DNA of 47,735 bases from Bacillota bacterium (GTDB taxonomy: Bacteria > Bacillota > Clostridia > Oscillospirales > Oscillospiraceae): contig JAQYBZ010000027.1 of the NCBI GenBank assembly GCA_029003235.1, positions 1-47,735 of the forward strand, given 5' to 3'. Under the pieces are notes generated by a model. That model was not told the origin of the DNA. It saw only the letters and a program-made list of their open reading frames with translations, and ran no database searches. Below are positions 31,771 through 40,107 of this stretch, one piece after another. Both the position numbers and the translations under genes were made by a program. The stretch's first letter is position 1; the number at the start of each line of letters is the position of its first letter.

Positions 31771-31808
31771 AAAAAACCGCCCGGCGCAAGATTTGCGTCG
31801 GGCAGTTT
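31771..31808 (-). terminator. Terminator of the acsV-DUF3786-isomerase operon
   Basis: GCCCGGCGCAA / TTGCGTCGGGC (31779-31789, 31793-31803), with TTTTTT on the minus strand (31771-31776). Confidence 0.87.
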
Positions 31809-31827
31809 TGCGAAGTATTCCGCATAT

Positions 31828-32778
31828 TCAGACTGCTTTTTCCTCAATCACGGCGTTTTTGCGCACCAAAGACACAGCCTTGGACATGAGGATGCAGTTG
31901 GTGATTGCCGTTTCAAAGGCGTCATCAAAATAGGGCTGCAGTTCCTGCATGGTCATATGATTGTCCTCACAGACCTGCGCACAGGCGGCGCTCAGCTCCT
32001 CCTGGCTGATGGTAAAGCCCTCCAGATCGGCGATCTTTGCGGCGGCCTTGCGCACCCGCAAAGCAGCGGCGGCATCCGGTTCCATCTGCTCCTGAAGCTG
32101 CTCCAGCGTCAGGTTGGAGAACTGACAGTAGTCCTCCAGCGTCAGTCCTTTCTGAGCCAACTGGGCAGACAGTGTTTCAAGCTGCTCCGTAACGGCGTCC
32201 TCCAGCTCTGCGGCTTCCGGGGTGTAGTCCAGAGACGCGGCAGCCTGCTGCATTAGATTGCGGCAGAGCTCCTGTTCCGCCTGCTCGTCCATGTATGCCT
32301 GCAGGGCTTTGCCTACCTGCTGGCGCATTTGGGCAAGGTTTTCGCATTTGCCCACCTCTCTGGCAAAGGTGTCGTCCATTTCATAGACGCCACGCTGGCG
32401 GATCTCGTGGACATGGCAGCGAAATTCCGCCTCTTTTCCAGCCAGCTCCTTGGCGTGATAGTCCGTGGGGAAGGTGACGGAAACCGTCACATCGCTGTCA
32501 GCTCCGGCACCCACAAGCTGTTCTTCAAAGCCGGGGATAAAGGTGCCGCTGCCAAGGGTCAGGGCTTGATTCTCCGCCGTTCCGCCGGGAAACTGCTCGC
32601 CGTCCAGAAAGCCCGCGTAGCTGAGCACCACTTCGTCGCCCAGCGCTGCCGGACGGTCGGTAATGGGCGTCAGACGGGGAGAGGACTGCAGCAGACGCTG
32701 CATCTGGTGGTCGATCTCCGCCTCTGTGGCGGTCGCTTTTTCCAAAACGCCCTTGAGACCTAAATATTGGAAGCTCAT
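31828..32778 (-). CDS. Trigger-factor-like peptidyl-prolyl isomerase lacking the ribosome-binding domain
   Basis: This 316-residue protein has an FKBP-type isomerase domain at about 45-128 ('LGDEVVLSYAGFLDGEQFPG', 'LTLGSGTFIPGFEEQLVGAG', 'VTFPTDYHAKELAGKEAEF'). It is followed by a long helical region that resembles the trigger-factor chaperone arms ('MRQQVGKALQAYMDEQAEQE'). The usual N-terminal ribosome-docking domain of about 110 residues is missing, so it is not the housekeeping trigger factor (about 430 residues). Its ATG overlaps the DUF3786 stop by four bases, tying it to the acsV operon. It may help fold or hold metal-free ACS or corrinoid subunits during maturation; this is inference from context. 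Confidence 0.82.
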   Translation of the reverse strand: MSFQYLGLKGVLEKATATEAEIDHQMQRLLQSSPRLTPITDRPAALGDEVVLSYAGFLDGEQFPGGTAENQALTLGSGTFIPGFEEQLVGAGADSDVTVSVTFPTDYHAKELAGKEAEFRCHVHEIRQRGVYEMDDTFAREVGKCENLAQMRQQVGKALQAYMDEQAEQELCRNLMQQAAASLDYTPEAAELEDAVTEQLETLSAQLAQKGLTLEDYCQFSNLTLEQLQEQMEPDAAAALRVRKAAAKIADLEGFTISQEELSAACAQVCEDNHMTMQELQPYFDDAFETAITNCILMSKAVSLVRKNAVIEEKAV

Positions 32779-33401
32779 TGCTTGCTCCTTTCCATTTGCT
32801 GCCGGATGGCTGAAATCAGAACATCGCCCGCGACGACCCGATCCTCCGCAGAGAAGCCGTCGGCAAAATTGTCGGTATAGAGAATCTGACTGGAGGGGGG
32901 AAATTCCTCGTCTCCTGCATAGATCATAAGTTGCATACGGTAGCCGCCTATAAAGTCGAACTGATAGCCAGCGTCACCGTGGGCGACGGCCATGGCGCCC
33001 ATGGCCTCGCAGGCGGCGCGAAAGGCGGGCAGTCTGCCGCCGAAGGTAAAGGCCGCGCGCTTCAGACACCGCCCCGTATAGGGGCCGATGTACAGCTCCC
33101 CCCAGGGCATTTCCCGGAAAGTCTGATAGAGATTGGAGGCTGCGGCCTTTTTTCCGTTGAGCAGAAACCGCAGTAAAAAGGTCTGGCAGGGGAGATTGTT
33201 CAGGGCAAAAGCGCCGTCGGCGGCGGTGATGGTGTATTCCGGCCAGCCAATGGTATACTCCGTACCCAGCAGGGTCACATGGAATGCGCCGTCGCGGAAC
33301 TCTGCGCCGGTACGCCGGCAGACCTCCTGAGGATCAACGGTCTGAAACTGTGCCGCATAGTAGGAAAAGGGCACTTCTTCCTTATGATTCTGTATCTCCA
33401 T
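32775..33401 (-). CDS. DUF3786 protein of the acetyl-CoA synthase cluster
   Basis: This 208-residue soluble protein matches the DUF3786 pattern, especially the ending 'GDEEFPPSSQILYTDNFADG' followed by 'FSAEDRVVAGDVLISAI'. DUF3786 proteins accompany corrinoid or Wood-Ljungdahl genes in several anaerobes, and their activity is unknown. It carries few cysteines (C28, one near 82, 120 and 140 by count). It begins three bases after the acsV stop and overlaps the isomerase start, so it belongs to this operon. A role in corrinoid or metal handling is plausible but unproven. Confidence 0.72.
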   Translation of the reverse strand: MEIQNHKEEVPFSYYAAQFQTVDPQEVCRRTGAEFRDGAFHVTLLGTEYTIGWPEYTITAADGAFALNNLPCQTFLLRFLLNGKKAAASNLYQTFREMPWGELYIGPYTGRCLKRAAFTFGGRLPAFRAACEAMGAMAVAHGDAGYQFDFIGGYRMQLMIYAGDEEFPPSSQILYTDNFADGFSAEDRVVAGDVLISAIRQQMERSKQ

Positions 33402-33404
33402 GGC

Positions 33405-35336
33405 TCACTCCTGCACGCTGGAAGGGAACAGCTCCCGATTGGTATGAGGCAGGAAGCAGGCAGCCATAAATTCCTCCATATAGCGGGGATTGGTGGACAG
33501 CTCCAGATAGGTCATATTGGCTGCCAGCTCGTCCACCTTCTGCTCTGCTTCGTCAGACAGCGCCATGGCATACGCGCCCGCCAGCGAGGAATTGCCGATG
33601 TACTCAAACACCGAACGGTCTACGTCGGGGAACATTCCGATGCGCACGGCGTTTTCGATGTTGATGCCGCTGCCGATACCGCCGGCCACATAGATATGGG
33701 AAATGTCGGAAACGCTGAAATCCAGAGACGAGAGCATAATATTGATGGCGGAGAAGATGGCGCCCTTGGCGCGGATAAAGCACTCAATATCCACTTCCGT
33801 AATGGATATCTCCCGGCCGGTTTCGCTCTGATCGGAAGCAGCCAGCACATAGCGCCCCATGCCGTGTTTGTCGTAGACAATCCGGGGATTTTCCCGGATG
33901 AAGCGCCCTTTGGCGGAAATGGCGGAGGTGCGGAACAGCTCGGCAATGACGTCGATAATGCCGGAACCGCAGATGCCCACCGGCTTTTGCCCGGCGGCGC
34001 CAACAATGGTAAGACTGGGCTTCAGGGTGTCTTTGTCGATGTGTACGCCCTCCACGGCGCCGTCCGTGGCGCGCATACCGCAGGAAATATCGCCGCCTTC
34101 AAAGGCGGGGCCTGCGGAGCAGGCGCAGGACATCATAAATTCCCGGTTGCCGAAGACCAGTTCGCCGTTGGTGCCCAGGTCAATGAACAGAGAAAACTCG
34201 TCCTTGTCCCAGATGCGGCTGGTCAACGCACCGGCGGTAATGTCGCCGCCCACATAGGAGCCGATATTGGGAGAGAGGATAACCCGGGCGTTGGGGTTGG
34301 CGGGCAGGCCGATCTCACCGGCACGCAGGCCGTCCCAGGCATAGAAGGTGGGAATATAAGGCTCCATGCGCACGGGGTTGGCGTTGACCCCCAGCAGCAG
34401 GTGATTCATGGTGGTATTGCCCGCGATGCAGACGCGAAGAATGCTGTGTACGGGAATCCCTGCCGACTGGCACATGACGGCCACTAACGGCACCAGCGTC
34501 TGCTGGATAATGGCCTGCTGCAGCCGCTTGACGCCACCGGGCTTGCACTGCTCCACAATGCGGTTAATGACGTCCGCGCCGTAGCGGATCTGCCCGTTGC
34601 CGCCGGAACCCTTGGCCAGCAGTGCGCCGGTCTGAAGATCCATGAGCACTGCGGAGACGGTGGTGGTGCCAATGTCGATGGCGCAGCCGCACAGAGGGGC
34701 GGCGTCTGCGGCAGGGGCGATGTCCAGCACGGAGAAAACGCCGTCTTTCCGCTCGCCGCTGACCATAAGGTCAAAGTCCGCTTCCCGCAGTACCGTGGCC
34801 AGTTTTTTGACCACAAAATAGGGCAGACGTACCTGCTGACAATCAGAGACGCTGCGGATGCCAAGGCACAGGCGCTCCGTGTCAGGCATGGTATCGTCCA
34901 GTGTGGGCGCGTCCATCCGGACACGGCACTGGATAAAATCGTTGCCAAAGCCTATGCCGGAGGCTTTCAGCTCCTCCTCCAGCTTATGAAATATGGCCAT
35001 TTCCTCGCCGGAGGACAGGTCAGCGGTCTTCATACGGCTCTGGTAAGCCGAGGCAATGTCGGGCACCAGAACCGTCAGATCGGACAGGGGCTTGGTGCAG
35101 CAAGACAGCCGCCAGCCGTCAGCATAGTCCTCGTCGGAAATATGGCCGGTCTGCAGACCCTCTACCTGTCCGGAAAGGATTTTTACACGGCACTTGCCGC
35201 AGGAGCCGTTGCCGGAACAGGGGGCGTCTATGGCCACGTTGGCGGCTCTGGCCGCCTCTAAAACGGTCGTGTCGGGCGCAGCGGCAGTTTCCACCGGATT
35301 GGCGCCGTTTTCAAATTGGAAAGTAATCTGGTACAT
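33405..35336 (-). CDS. acsV: Reductive activator of the corrinoid protein (AcsV/RACE type)
   Basis: This 643-residue protein has an N-terminal 2Fe-2S ferredoxin domain with 'APCSGNGSCGKCRVKILSG' (C40, C46, C49) and the fourth cysteine in 'WRLSCCTK' (79/80), then a linker region. The large C-terminal ASKHA-type ATPase domain (DUF4445) carries 'CGCAIDIGTTTVSAVLMDLQ', 'SLFIDLGTNGELVFGNRE' and 'MSCACSAGPAFEGGDISCGM'. Such proteins use ATP to return oxidised Co(II) in corrinoid Fe-S protein to active Co(I). This fits its place beside acsB and acsCD. It has its own promoter (35443-35471) downstream of the acsB terminator. Confidence 0.9.
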   Translation of the reverse strand: MYQITFQFENGANPVETAAAPDTTVLEAARAANVAIDAPCSGNGSCGKCRVKILSGQVEGLQTGHISDEDYADGWRLSCCTKPLSDLTVLVPDIASAYQSRMKTADLSSGEEMAIFHKLEEELKASGIGFGNDFIQCRVRMDAPTLDDTMPDTERLCLGIRSVSDCQQVRLPYFVVKKLATVLREADFDLMVSGERKDGVFSVLDIAPAADAAPLCGCAIDIGTTTVSAVLMDLQTGALLAKGSGGNGQIRYGADVINRIVEQCKPGGVKRLQQAIIQQTLVPLVAVMCQSAGIPVHSILRVCIAGNTTMNHLLLGVNANPVRMEPYIPTFYAWDGLRAGEIGLPANPNARVILSPNIGSYVGGDITAGALTSRIWDKDEFSLFIDLGTNGELVFGNREFMMSCACSAGPAFEGGDISCGMRATDGAVEGVHIDKDTLKPSLTIVGAAGQKPVGICGSGIIDVIAELFRTSAISAKGRFIRENPRIVYDKHGMGRYVLAASDQSETGREISITEVDIECFIRAKGAIFSAINIMLSSLDFSVSDISHIYVAGGIGSGINIENAVRIGMFPDVDRSVFEYIGNSSLAGAYAMALSDEAEQKVDELAANMTYLELSTNPRYMEEFMAACFLPHTNRELFPSSVQE

Positions 35337-35390
35337 ACGCAGTTTCGTTCCTTTCCGTTGTCGTTAGAATCCAGTATCGCGTTTAAGGAA

Positions 35391-35418
35391 CCGCAAAAAC
35401 GGCCTTGAAAGCCAAGGC
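35391..35418 (-). promoter_or_regulatory. Attenuator-like hairpin in the acsV leader
   Basis: GCCTTG / CAAGGC with a 5-base loop (35402-35418), followed on the minus strand by CGTTTTTGCGG. It lies about midway between promoter and start codon. The stem is short, so termination would be partial. Confidence 0.35.
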
Positions 35419-35442
35419 GCTTCGGCTGATTCGACAGACATT

Positions 35443-35471
35443 AGTATAATCCAAATCTATCGGGGGGTCAA
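35443..35471 (-). promoter_or_regulatory. acsV operon promoter
   Basis: Minus strand TTGACC (35466-35471), 17 bases, TATACT (35443-35448). ATCGAT (35491-35496) lies about 20 bases upstream of the -35 box. Confidence 0.75.
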
Positions 35472-35532
35472 GTCTATTCCGTAATTTTGTATCGATTTAT
35501 CCGTTTCAGGGGAAAAAGCAGGGAAACAGACG

Positions 35533-35562
35533 AAAAAGGGGGAGAGCAAAACGCTCTCCCCC
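35533..35562 (-). terminator. Terminator of acsB
   Basis: Perfect 10-bp stem GGGGGAGAGC / GCTCTCCCCC, 5-base loop, then TTTTT on the minus strand (35533-35537). It separates the acsB operon from the acsV operon. Confidence 0.92.
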
Positions 35563-35576
35563 GGAAAAACAGCCAT

Positions 35577-37712
35577 TTACAGCAGCGGATCCATGGACAG
35601 AACCGGATGGTTCTTTTCCTGCAGGAACTCCATCAGGGCTTCACAGTCGGTGCAGATGGTCTCGTCGGCAATGAGATCGGTGAAGTTGTCAATGCCGTAC
35701 AGCTCCTTGGCCGTCTTGTTCAGCTTGGGCGCCACATCGTCCTTCAGCTCCTTGGGCATCCATACGATGCGTTCAATGCCGCCTTCGGCGTGGATAAACT
35801 TCTTGGAGGAGATGAAGTGACGGCCGTGCCCCATGTAGCCCGGAGTCTGTACGCCGCCGCCGGTGCAGGAGGCCAGCTCACCGAAGGTCATGCCGGCGGG
35901 AGTCATGCCAGCGTATTCCCGGTTGACCACAATAAAGCCATTGGACATGGGCTCAATGCCGCAGATGCACTCAAAGCAGCCGCAAGAGGTCATGGGATCC
36001 TCCAGAATGGAGTACAGCGTCACGGACTCCACAGCGCCGTGGGTGGCTTCCTTGACCATCTTGTCCACGTTCTCATAGCGGCCGGTGCGCTCGTCCAGAC
36101 AGCCCTCTTTCATAATGGGCTGGGACGGGCCGTTGGGATTGAGTTCATAAGTTGCCTTGGCATCCAACCAGGAAACGGCGCCGCACAGGCCGAGACGTTC
36201 CGGCGTGACCACGCAGCAGTGGGCGGGCGCGAAGCTCTGACACAGAATACAGGTGTAGAAGCGGTCAACGGATTCGTCGGTCATAGAGGCCAGACGGTCG
36301 TCACGCTGGTTGTAGCGGGGCATTGCCTGCTCGTTGAGGATCTTTGCAGCCTGCTCTTTGTCCGTGACCATGGTGATCTGGCACTTGTCCACTACCGTGT
36401 CGAACTCGTCCATGATCATATGGTACAGCACTTCCGCAAAGTGGCGGATGCGCAGACCCTTTTCGTATGCGTCGTTGGAAATGCGGATACGGAACTGGTT
36501 GCGCTGGCCGGTGTGCATGACGCCTTCCATGTAGTTGTACCAGGAGTGGATCTTACGCTCGATGACGGATTCAAAGTCGGCCTGCATTTTCTTGCCGTAG
36601 ACTTCAATCAGCGTGGCAAGAGCATATTCCGTTTCGCCGGAGTCAATATCGGGGCCGATGAGGGTGATCTTGTGATCTTCCACTTCACCGGCGTCCTTCA
36701 TGAGTACCAGCTCGCAGGTGGTGTTCTTGGCCGACCAGAATTCCACCTTCATGTCGGCCTTGCGGATAATCTCGCCTTCAAAGGCAGCGGCAAAGGCCAC
36801 GGGGATGGGCAGCTCTTTGGACTTGATCTTAATGTTGCGCAGCTCCAGAGACTTGGCGACGGTCTTTTCGTGATCCGTGACGGATTCCAGCGCACCGGGA
36901 ACCTGATTTTCACCCAGATCAATGTCCACAACAACGGGGAAGCCCAGGGCAATGGCGCCCGCTCCCGCGGAAACCACCACGTTGTCAATGGCGCCGAAGG
37001 TATTGACAAAGGCGGGAACGCGGTCTTTGGTATAGGACAGCAGGGCGGCAAGATCACCGGGCTGCACGTTGCCGAAGATCAGCGCGGCACGGATGGCCAC
37101 GGTGACCACATGAATCACGGAAGTCACGTCATGACCCAGCGGGATAACGCGGAATTCCAGACCCATTCTGACGCCGCCGTCGGCGCACTGCTCGATCACG
37201 TCGCCCACAAGGAAGGTCAAAATGCCCTTGGATTGATAGTCCTTGACCACCCTGGCCGCATCCTCGCCGTTTTCGGCCTTGCCCAGCACTACGGCCACGC
37301 CGGGAATGTCGCCGGTAACCAGCGGCACGCCCAGAGAACGGATGATGGGATCGGGCACGAAGCCGATGCCGGCAACACGGGCGTCTTCGTAGGAATCCTT
37401 AGGCTCTGCAAACTTCAGGCCTTCCAGAATCTCCGCGCCCACAGCCGTGGCAAGGCCGGCATTGAGCGCCTGACCCAGATCCTCCTGATTGGTGATCAGG
37501 CTTTTCAGCACGCCAACACAGGCAGGCAGATCGCCAAGGGTCTTGACCTTGACGCCGGTTGCCGCATAGATCGTGGGGAAGAAATATGCGGTATCGGGAA
37601 ATGCAATTTCTTTTTCCGCGCCATATTTTGCAATGGCGTCGTTGACGGCACCCTCGGTCAGGGCGGCCACGGCGTTGGACCCGCCGTAAATGAGATCGGT
37701 TAATACACTCAT
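35577..37712 (-). CDS. acsB: Acetyl-CoA synthase (CO-methylating), ACS catalytic subunit
   Basis: This 711-residue enzyme joins CO, the corrinoid-bound methyl group and CoA into acetyl-CoA at a Ni-Ni-[4Fe-4S] A-cluster. The cluster cysteines are C488, C491, C500 and C510, and the distal nickel site is the Cys-Gly-Cys at 577-579. The spacings 3, 9, 10 and 67 are identical to Moorella AcsB (C506, C509, C518, C528, C595). 'VTPERLGLCGAVSWLDAKAT' and 'TFGELASCTGGGVQTPGYMG' are further hallmarks. The N-terminal CO dehydrogenase-contacting region is present (only about 18 residues shorter than Moorella), implying a CODH partner elsewhere. The start is the ATG at 37712, five bases after AGGAGG, not the earlier ATG at 37730. 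Confidence 0.98.
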   Translation of the reverse strand: MSVLTDLIYGGSNAVAALTEGAVNDAIAKYGAEKEIAFPDTAYFFPTIYAATGVKVKTLGDLPACVGVLKSLITNQEDLGQALNAGLATAVGAEILEGLKFAEPKDSYEDARVAGIGFVPDPIIRSLGVPLVTGDIPGVAVVLGKAENGEDAARVVKDYQSKGILTFLVGDVIEQCADGGVRMGLEFRVIPLGHDVTSVIHVVTVAIRAALIFGNVQPGDLAALLSYTKDRVPAFVNTFGAIDNVVVSAGAGAIALGFPVVVDIDLGENQVPGALESVTDHEKTVAKSLELRNIKIKSKELPIPVAFAAAFEGEIIRKADMKVEFWSAKNTTCELVLMKDAGEVEDHKITLIGPDIDSGETEYALATLIEVYGKKMQADFESVIERKIHSWYNYMEGVMHTGQRNQFRIRISNDAYEKGLRIRHFAEVLYHMIMDEFDTVVDKCQITMVTDKEQAAKILNEQAMPRYNQRDDRLASMTDESVDRFYTCILCQSFAPAHCCVVTPERLGLCGAVSWLDAKATYELNPNGPSQPIMKEGCLDERTGRYENVDKMVKEATHGAVESVTLYSILEDPMTSCGCFECICGIEPMSNGFIVVNREYAGMTPAGMTFGELASCTGGGVQTPGYMGHGRHFISSKKFIHAEGGIERIVWMPKELKDDVAPKLNKTAKELYGIDNFTDLIADETICTDCEALMEFLQEKNHPVLSMDPLL

Positions 37713-37770
37713 AGCTTCCTCCTGTTTCATTTAATAGTGAATGATATGGGGCAGAACCGGGGATATACGT

Positions 37771-37801
37771 CATACCATGCCGGAAAAACCGGCATGGTAT
37801 G
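37771..37801 (-). promoter_or_regulatory. Intercistronic 13-bp hairpin between acsCE and acsB
   Basis: Perfect stem CATACCATGCCGG / CCGGCATGGTATG with a 5-base loop, 8 bases past the acsCE stop. No T-tract follows it on the minus strand, so it looks like a 3'-end stabiliser or processing site that sets subunit ratios. Confidence 0.6.
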
Positions 37802-37809
37802 TGAAAACG

Positions 37810-40086
37810 TTATTCGTCCAGATAGGAATCGGAATACAGGACGTGGTTTTTGAAAATGTCGCAGGACTTGATGGTTTCCATGAGACGCTGATCGTTGGGG
37901 TTGACGATCGCGGAAGTCAGACCCTGCATCATGGCCATGGCGACCAGAGAGGAGTCCAGAATCGGCCGGATGTTCTTGGGCGCACCGTTGGAGTTGTTGG
38001 ACAGACCGCCGGTGGACTTGAGCCCTTCGTCGGCAAACATCTTGATGGCGTTGAGCACATCCATCTGCTTGTCCTGCATACCCTTGACCACCAGGAACAG
38101 GGGGTCGAACCACAGGTCGGTGGCCTCCATGCCAAGGCTCAGGCCGCGCTCCAGCATATGGTGGCAGTGCATCATGCGCTCTTCGTTGTCCTTGGCGATG
38201 CCGTCGGCAGAGCAAAGGGCAATGACGATGGCGTCGTTGGCCGCCGCCAGATCAATGTTGGAAATACGGGAGCCGGCGTCGGCGGAGTTGATGATGGGCT
38301 TGCCGTTGGTGCGGTTGTAGACCCGGATACCGGCTTCGATGGCCTTCTTGTTGGCCGTATCCAGTGCCAGAGGTACGTTGTTGAAGTTTTCCTGCAGCAG
38401 CTTGACGACCCAGGTCATCAGCTCCGGACCGTTGGACTCGGCAGGGCCGATGTTCACATCCAGATAGGTGGCGCCGGCCTGAATCTGCTCGGCGGCACGC
38501 TTCAGGATGGGTTCCGGGTTCATGGTGTTCATGGCCTCGCGGATCACGGGGCTGATGCAGTGGATGCGTTCGCCGATGGTGACAAACTTGGGGGATTCGG
38601 GATCGCGCTGCTTGTAGGAAACACCCATGTCCACCACCTTGATTTCGGGAATGGAAGCCTCGATCTTGGCAAAGTCCAGAGGCGCGTCGGCATTGACGGT
38701 CTCTTTCTTTTCCCCGGCGGGCTTCTTGGCGGCGGCAGCGGCCTCGGCAGCCTTGAGATGCTCGCCGTCGCGCAGATACTTGACCAGCTCCACAGCCTCG
38801 CGGGTGCCGATGACCACGTTCCAGTCGGGCAGCTTGTCCTGCACCTCGCCCTTCATGACGGCAACCTTGCCGGGCAGGATCAGGCAGCGGTTGTTGATCT
38901 TATTGGCAACGTCAAACTCATCCATGAATTTCTTGATGGAGGAGGAGGAGAACTTGCCGGCAGCCCACGCAGTCAGAACGGACATACCGGAAGCGTCGGT
39001 AATGAGCAGGTTGAAGGGAACCTTGCAGCGCTCCAGAACGCCGGAGACCAGGAAGGAGGTCAGGTCGAAGACCACCGTCAGAGCGCAGGGATCGTCGGGG
39101 CCGGCGCCGTTGATGGGGTAGATGCCGGGGGCGACCTTCATGGGCTTCTGAGGATCGGTGTAGATGTTCTGACGCAGGCCGTACAGAGGCAGTGCCTCGG
39201 CGTTGCGGATGGTGTCCATGACGATGATGGAGCCGTATTTCAGGGTAAAGACCGCAGCCAGCGCCGTCTGAAGATGGACGTCGCCGCTGCAGATGCGCGC
39301 CAGATTGACGATGGAGGGATAGCCGAAGGTACGGTCGTTGTCCTTCAGTGCCGCACGGCGCACCTGCACCGCATTGGCAAAGGTCTCCTTGGCCGTAGCG
39401 CCGGTAACGTCCAGAACCAGATTCTTGTTGCCTGCGGCTTCCAGAGCGGTCACGGTGTCGTGCAGCTCGGACAGATCGCTGCCGCGCACACCCAGCACCA
39501 GACCGGCGGCCGTGGCGACTTCGCTCATGGCGGCGTAGTTGTCCTTATTGGCGCCGTTGAGAATGGGCTTGCTGTTCCGGATGGCTTCGACGGCTGCCTT
39601 TGCGTTGTCCACGTTTTCCGTGTCGATGATGACGCAGCGCTCCGTTGCCGCGGCTTTTTTGCACAGCTCCGTCAGACGTGCGCCGTCTCCGGCGTCATGG
39701 ACAAAGACGAACTCCACATATTCGCGCTCGCCGATGCGCTCGTAGTCCACGCTCTTCATTTCCGCCAGCTTGGCGTCCACGGCGGCGTCGTCCATGCAGG
39801 TGCAAAGACCCACGGCAAACCGGTTGCGGGAGACCAGCGTCTTTTCATGACGCAGCATGACGGTTTCGCCGCCCAGCTTAAAGCCGCCGGCTTCAATGGT
39901 CTTCATGGGAGGCGCAGTGGCCTCGCTGAGAAGGGAAATGGCTTCCTGAGACATATAGGGGCATTTGGTAATGGGCACCGCGCCCTGAGCGACCTTCATA
40001 CAGAACGCCATGCAGGTGGGGCTGCCGCACTCTTTACAGTTTTTCTTGGGTGAAAGTTTGAAAATGTCAAGACCTTTTACTGCCAT
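37810..40086 (-). CDS. acsCE: AcsC-AcsE fusion: corrinoid Fe-S protein large subunit joined to methyltetrahydrofolate methyltransferase
   Basis: This 758-residue protein unites two normally separate enzymes. Residues 1 to about 445 are the corrinoid Fe-S protein large subunit, with the N-terminal 4Fe-4S motif C17-KE-C20-GSPT-C25 and C42 and the corrinoid-binding TIM-barrel and Rossmann-like region. A linker rich in Ala, Lys and Glu (about 445-495) leads to residues 498-758, a methyl-H4folate:corrinoid methyltransferase of the pterin-binding fold: 'FVTIGERIHC', 'YLDVNIGPAE', 'PLALDTANKKAIEAG', 'KPIINSADAG' and 'TGGLSNNSNGAP'. Methyl donor and acceptor proteins are therefore one chain. AAGGAGG precedes the ATG at 40086. 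No frameshift separates the parts. Confidence 0.93.
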   Translation of the reverse strand: MAVKGLDIFKLSPKKNCKECGSPTCMAFCMKVAQGAVPITKCPYMSQEAISLLSEATAPPMKTIEAGGFKLGGETVMLRHEKTLVSRNRFAVGLCTCMDDAAVDAKLAEMKSVDYERIGEREYVEFVFVHDAGDGARLTELCKKAAATERCVIIDTENVDNAKAAVEAIRNSKPILNGANKDNYAAMSEVATAAGLVLGVRGSDLSELHDTVTALEAAGNKNLVLDVTGATAKETFANAVQVRRAALKDNDRTFGYPSIVNLARICSGDVHLQTALAAVFTLKYGSIIVMDTIRNAEALPLYGLRQNIYTDPQKPMKVAPGIYPINGAGPDDPCALTVVFDLTSFLVSGVLERCKVPFNLLITDASGMSVLTAWAAGKFSSSSIKKFMDEFDVANKINNRCLILPGKVAVMKGEVQDKLPDWNVVIGTREAVELVKYLRDGEHLKAAEAAAAAKKPAGEKKETVNADAPLDFAKIEASIPEIKVVDMGVSYKQRDPESPKFVTIGERIHCISPVIREAMNTMNPEPILKRAAEQIQAGATYLDVNIGPAESNGPELMTWVVKLLQENFNNVPLALDTANKKAIEAGIRVYNRTNGKPIINSADAGSRISNIDLAAANDAIVIALCSADGIAKDNEERMMHCHHMLERGLSLGMEATDLWFDPLFLVVKGMQDKQMDVLNAIKMFADEGLKSTGGLSNNSNGAPKNIRPILDSSLVAMAMMQGLTSAIVNPNDQRLMETIKSCDIFKNHVLYSDSYLDE

Positions 40087-40107
40087 CGTATGGTTCCTCC
40101 TTCCTGC

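Noticed and set aside
35487..40053. Very long open frames on the + strand opposite acsB and acsCE (over 700 codons each)
   Set aside because: They mirror the codon structure of strongly supported minus-strand genes in GC-rich DNA, have no similarity to known proteins, and start without ribosome-binding sites.
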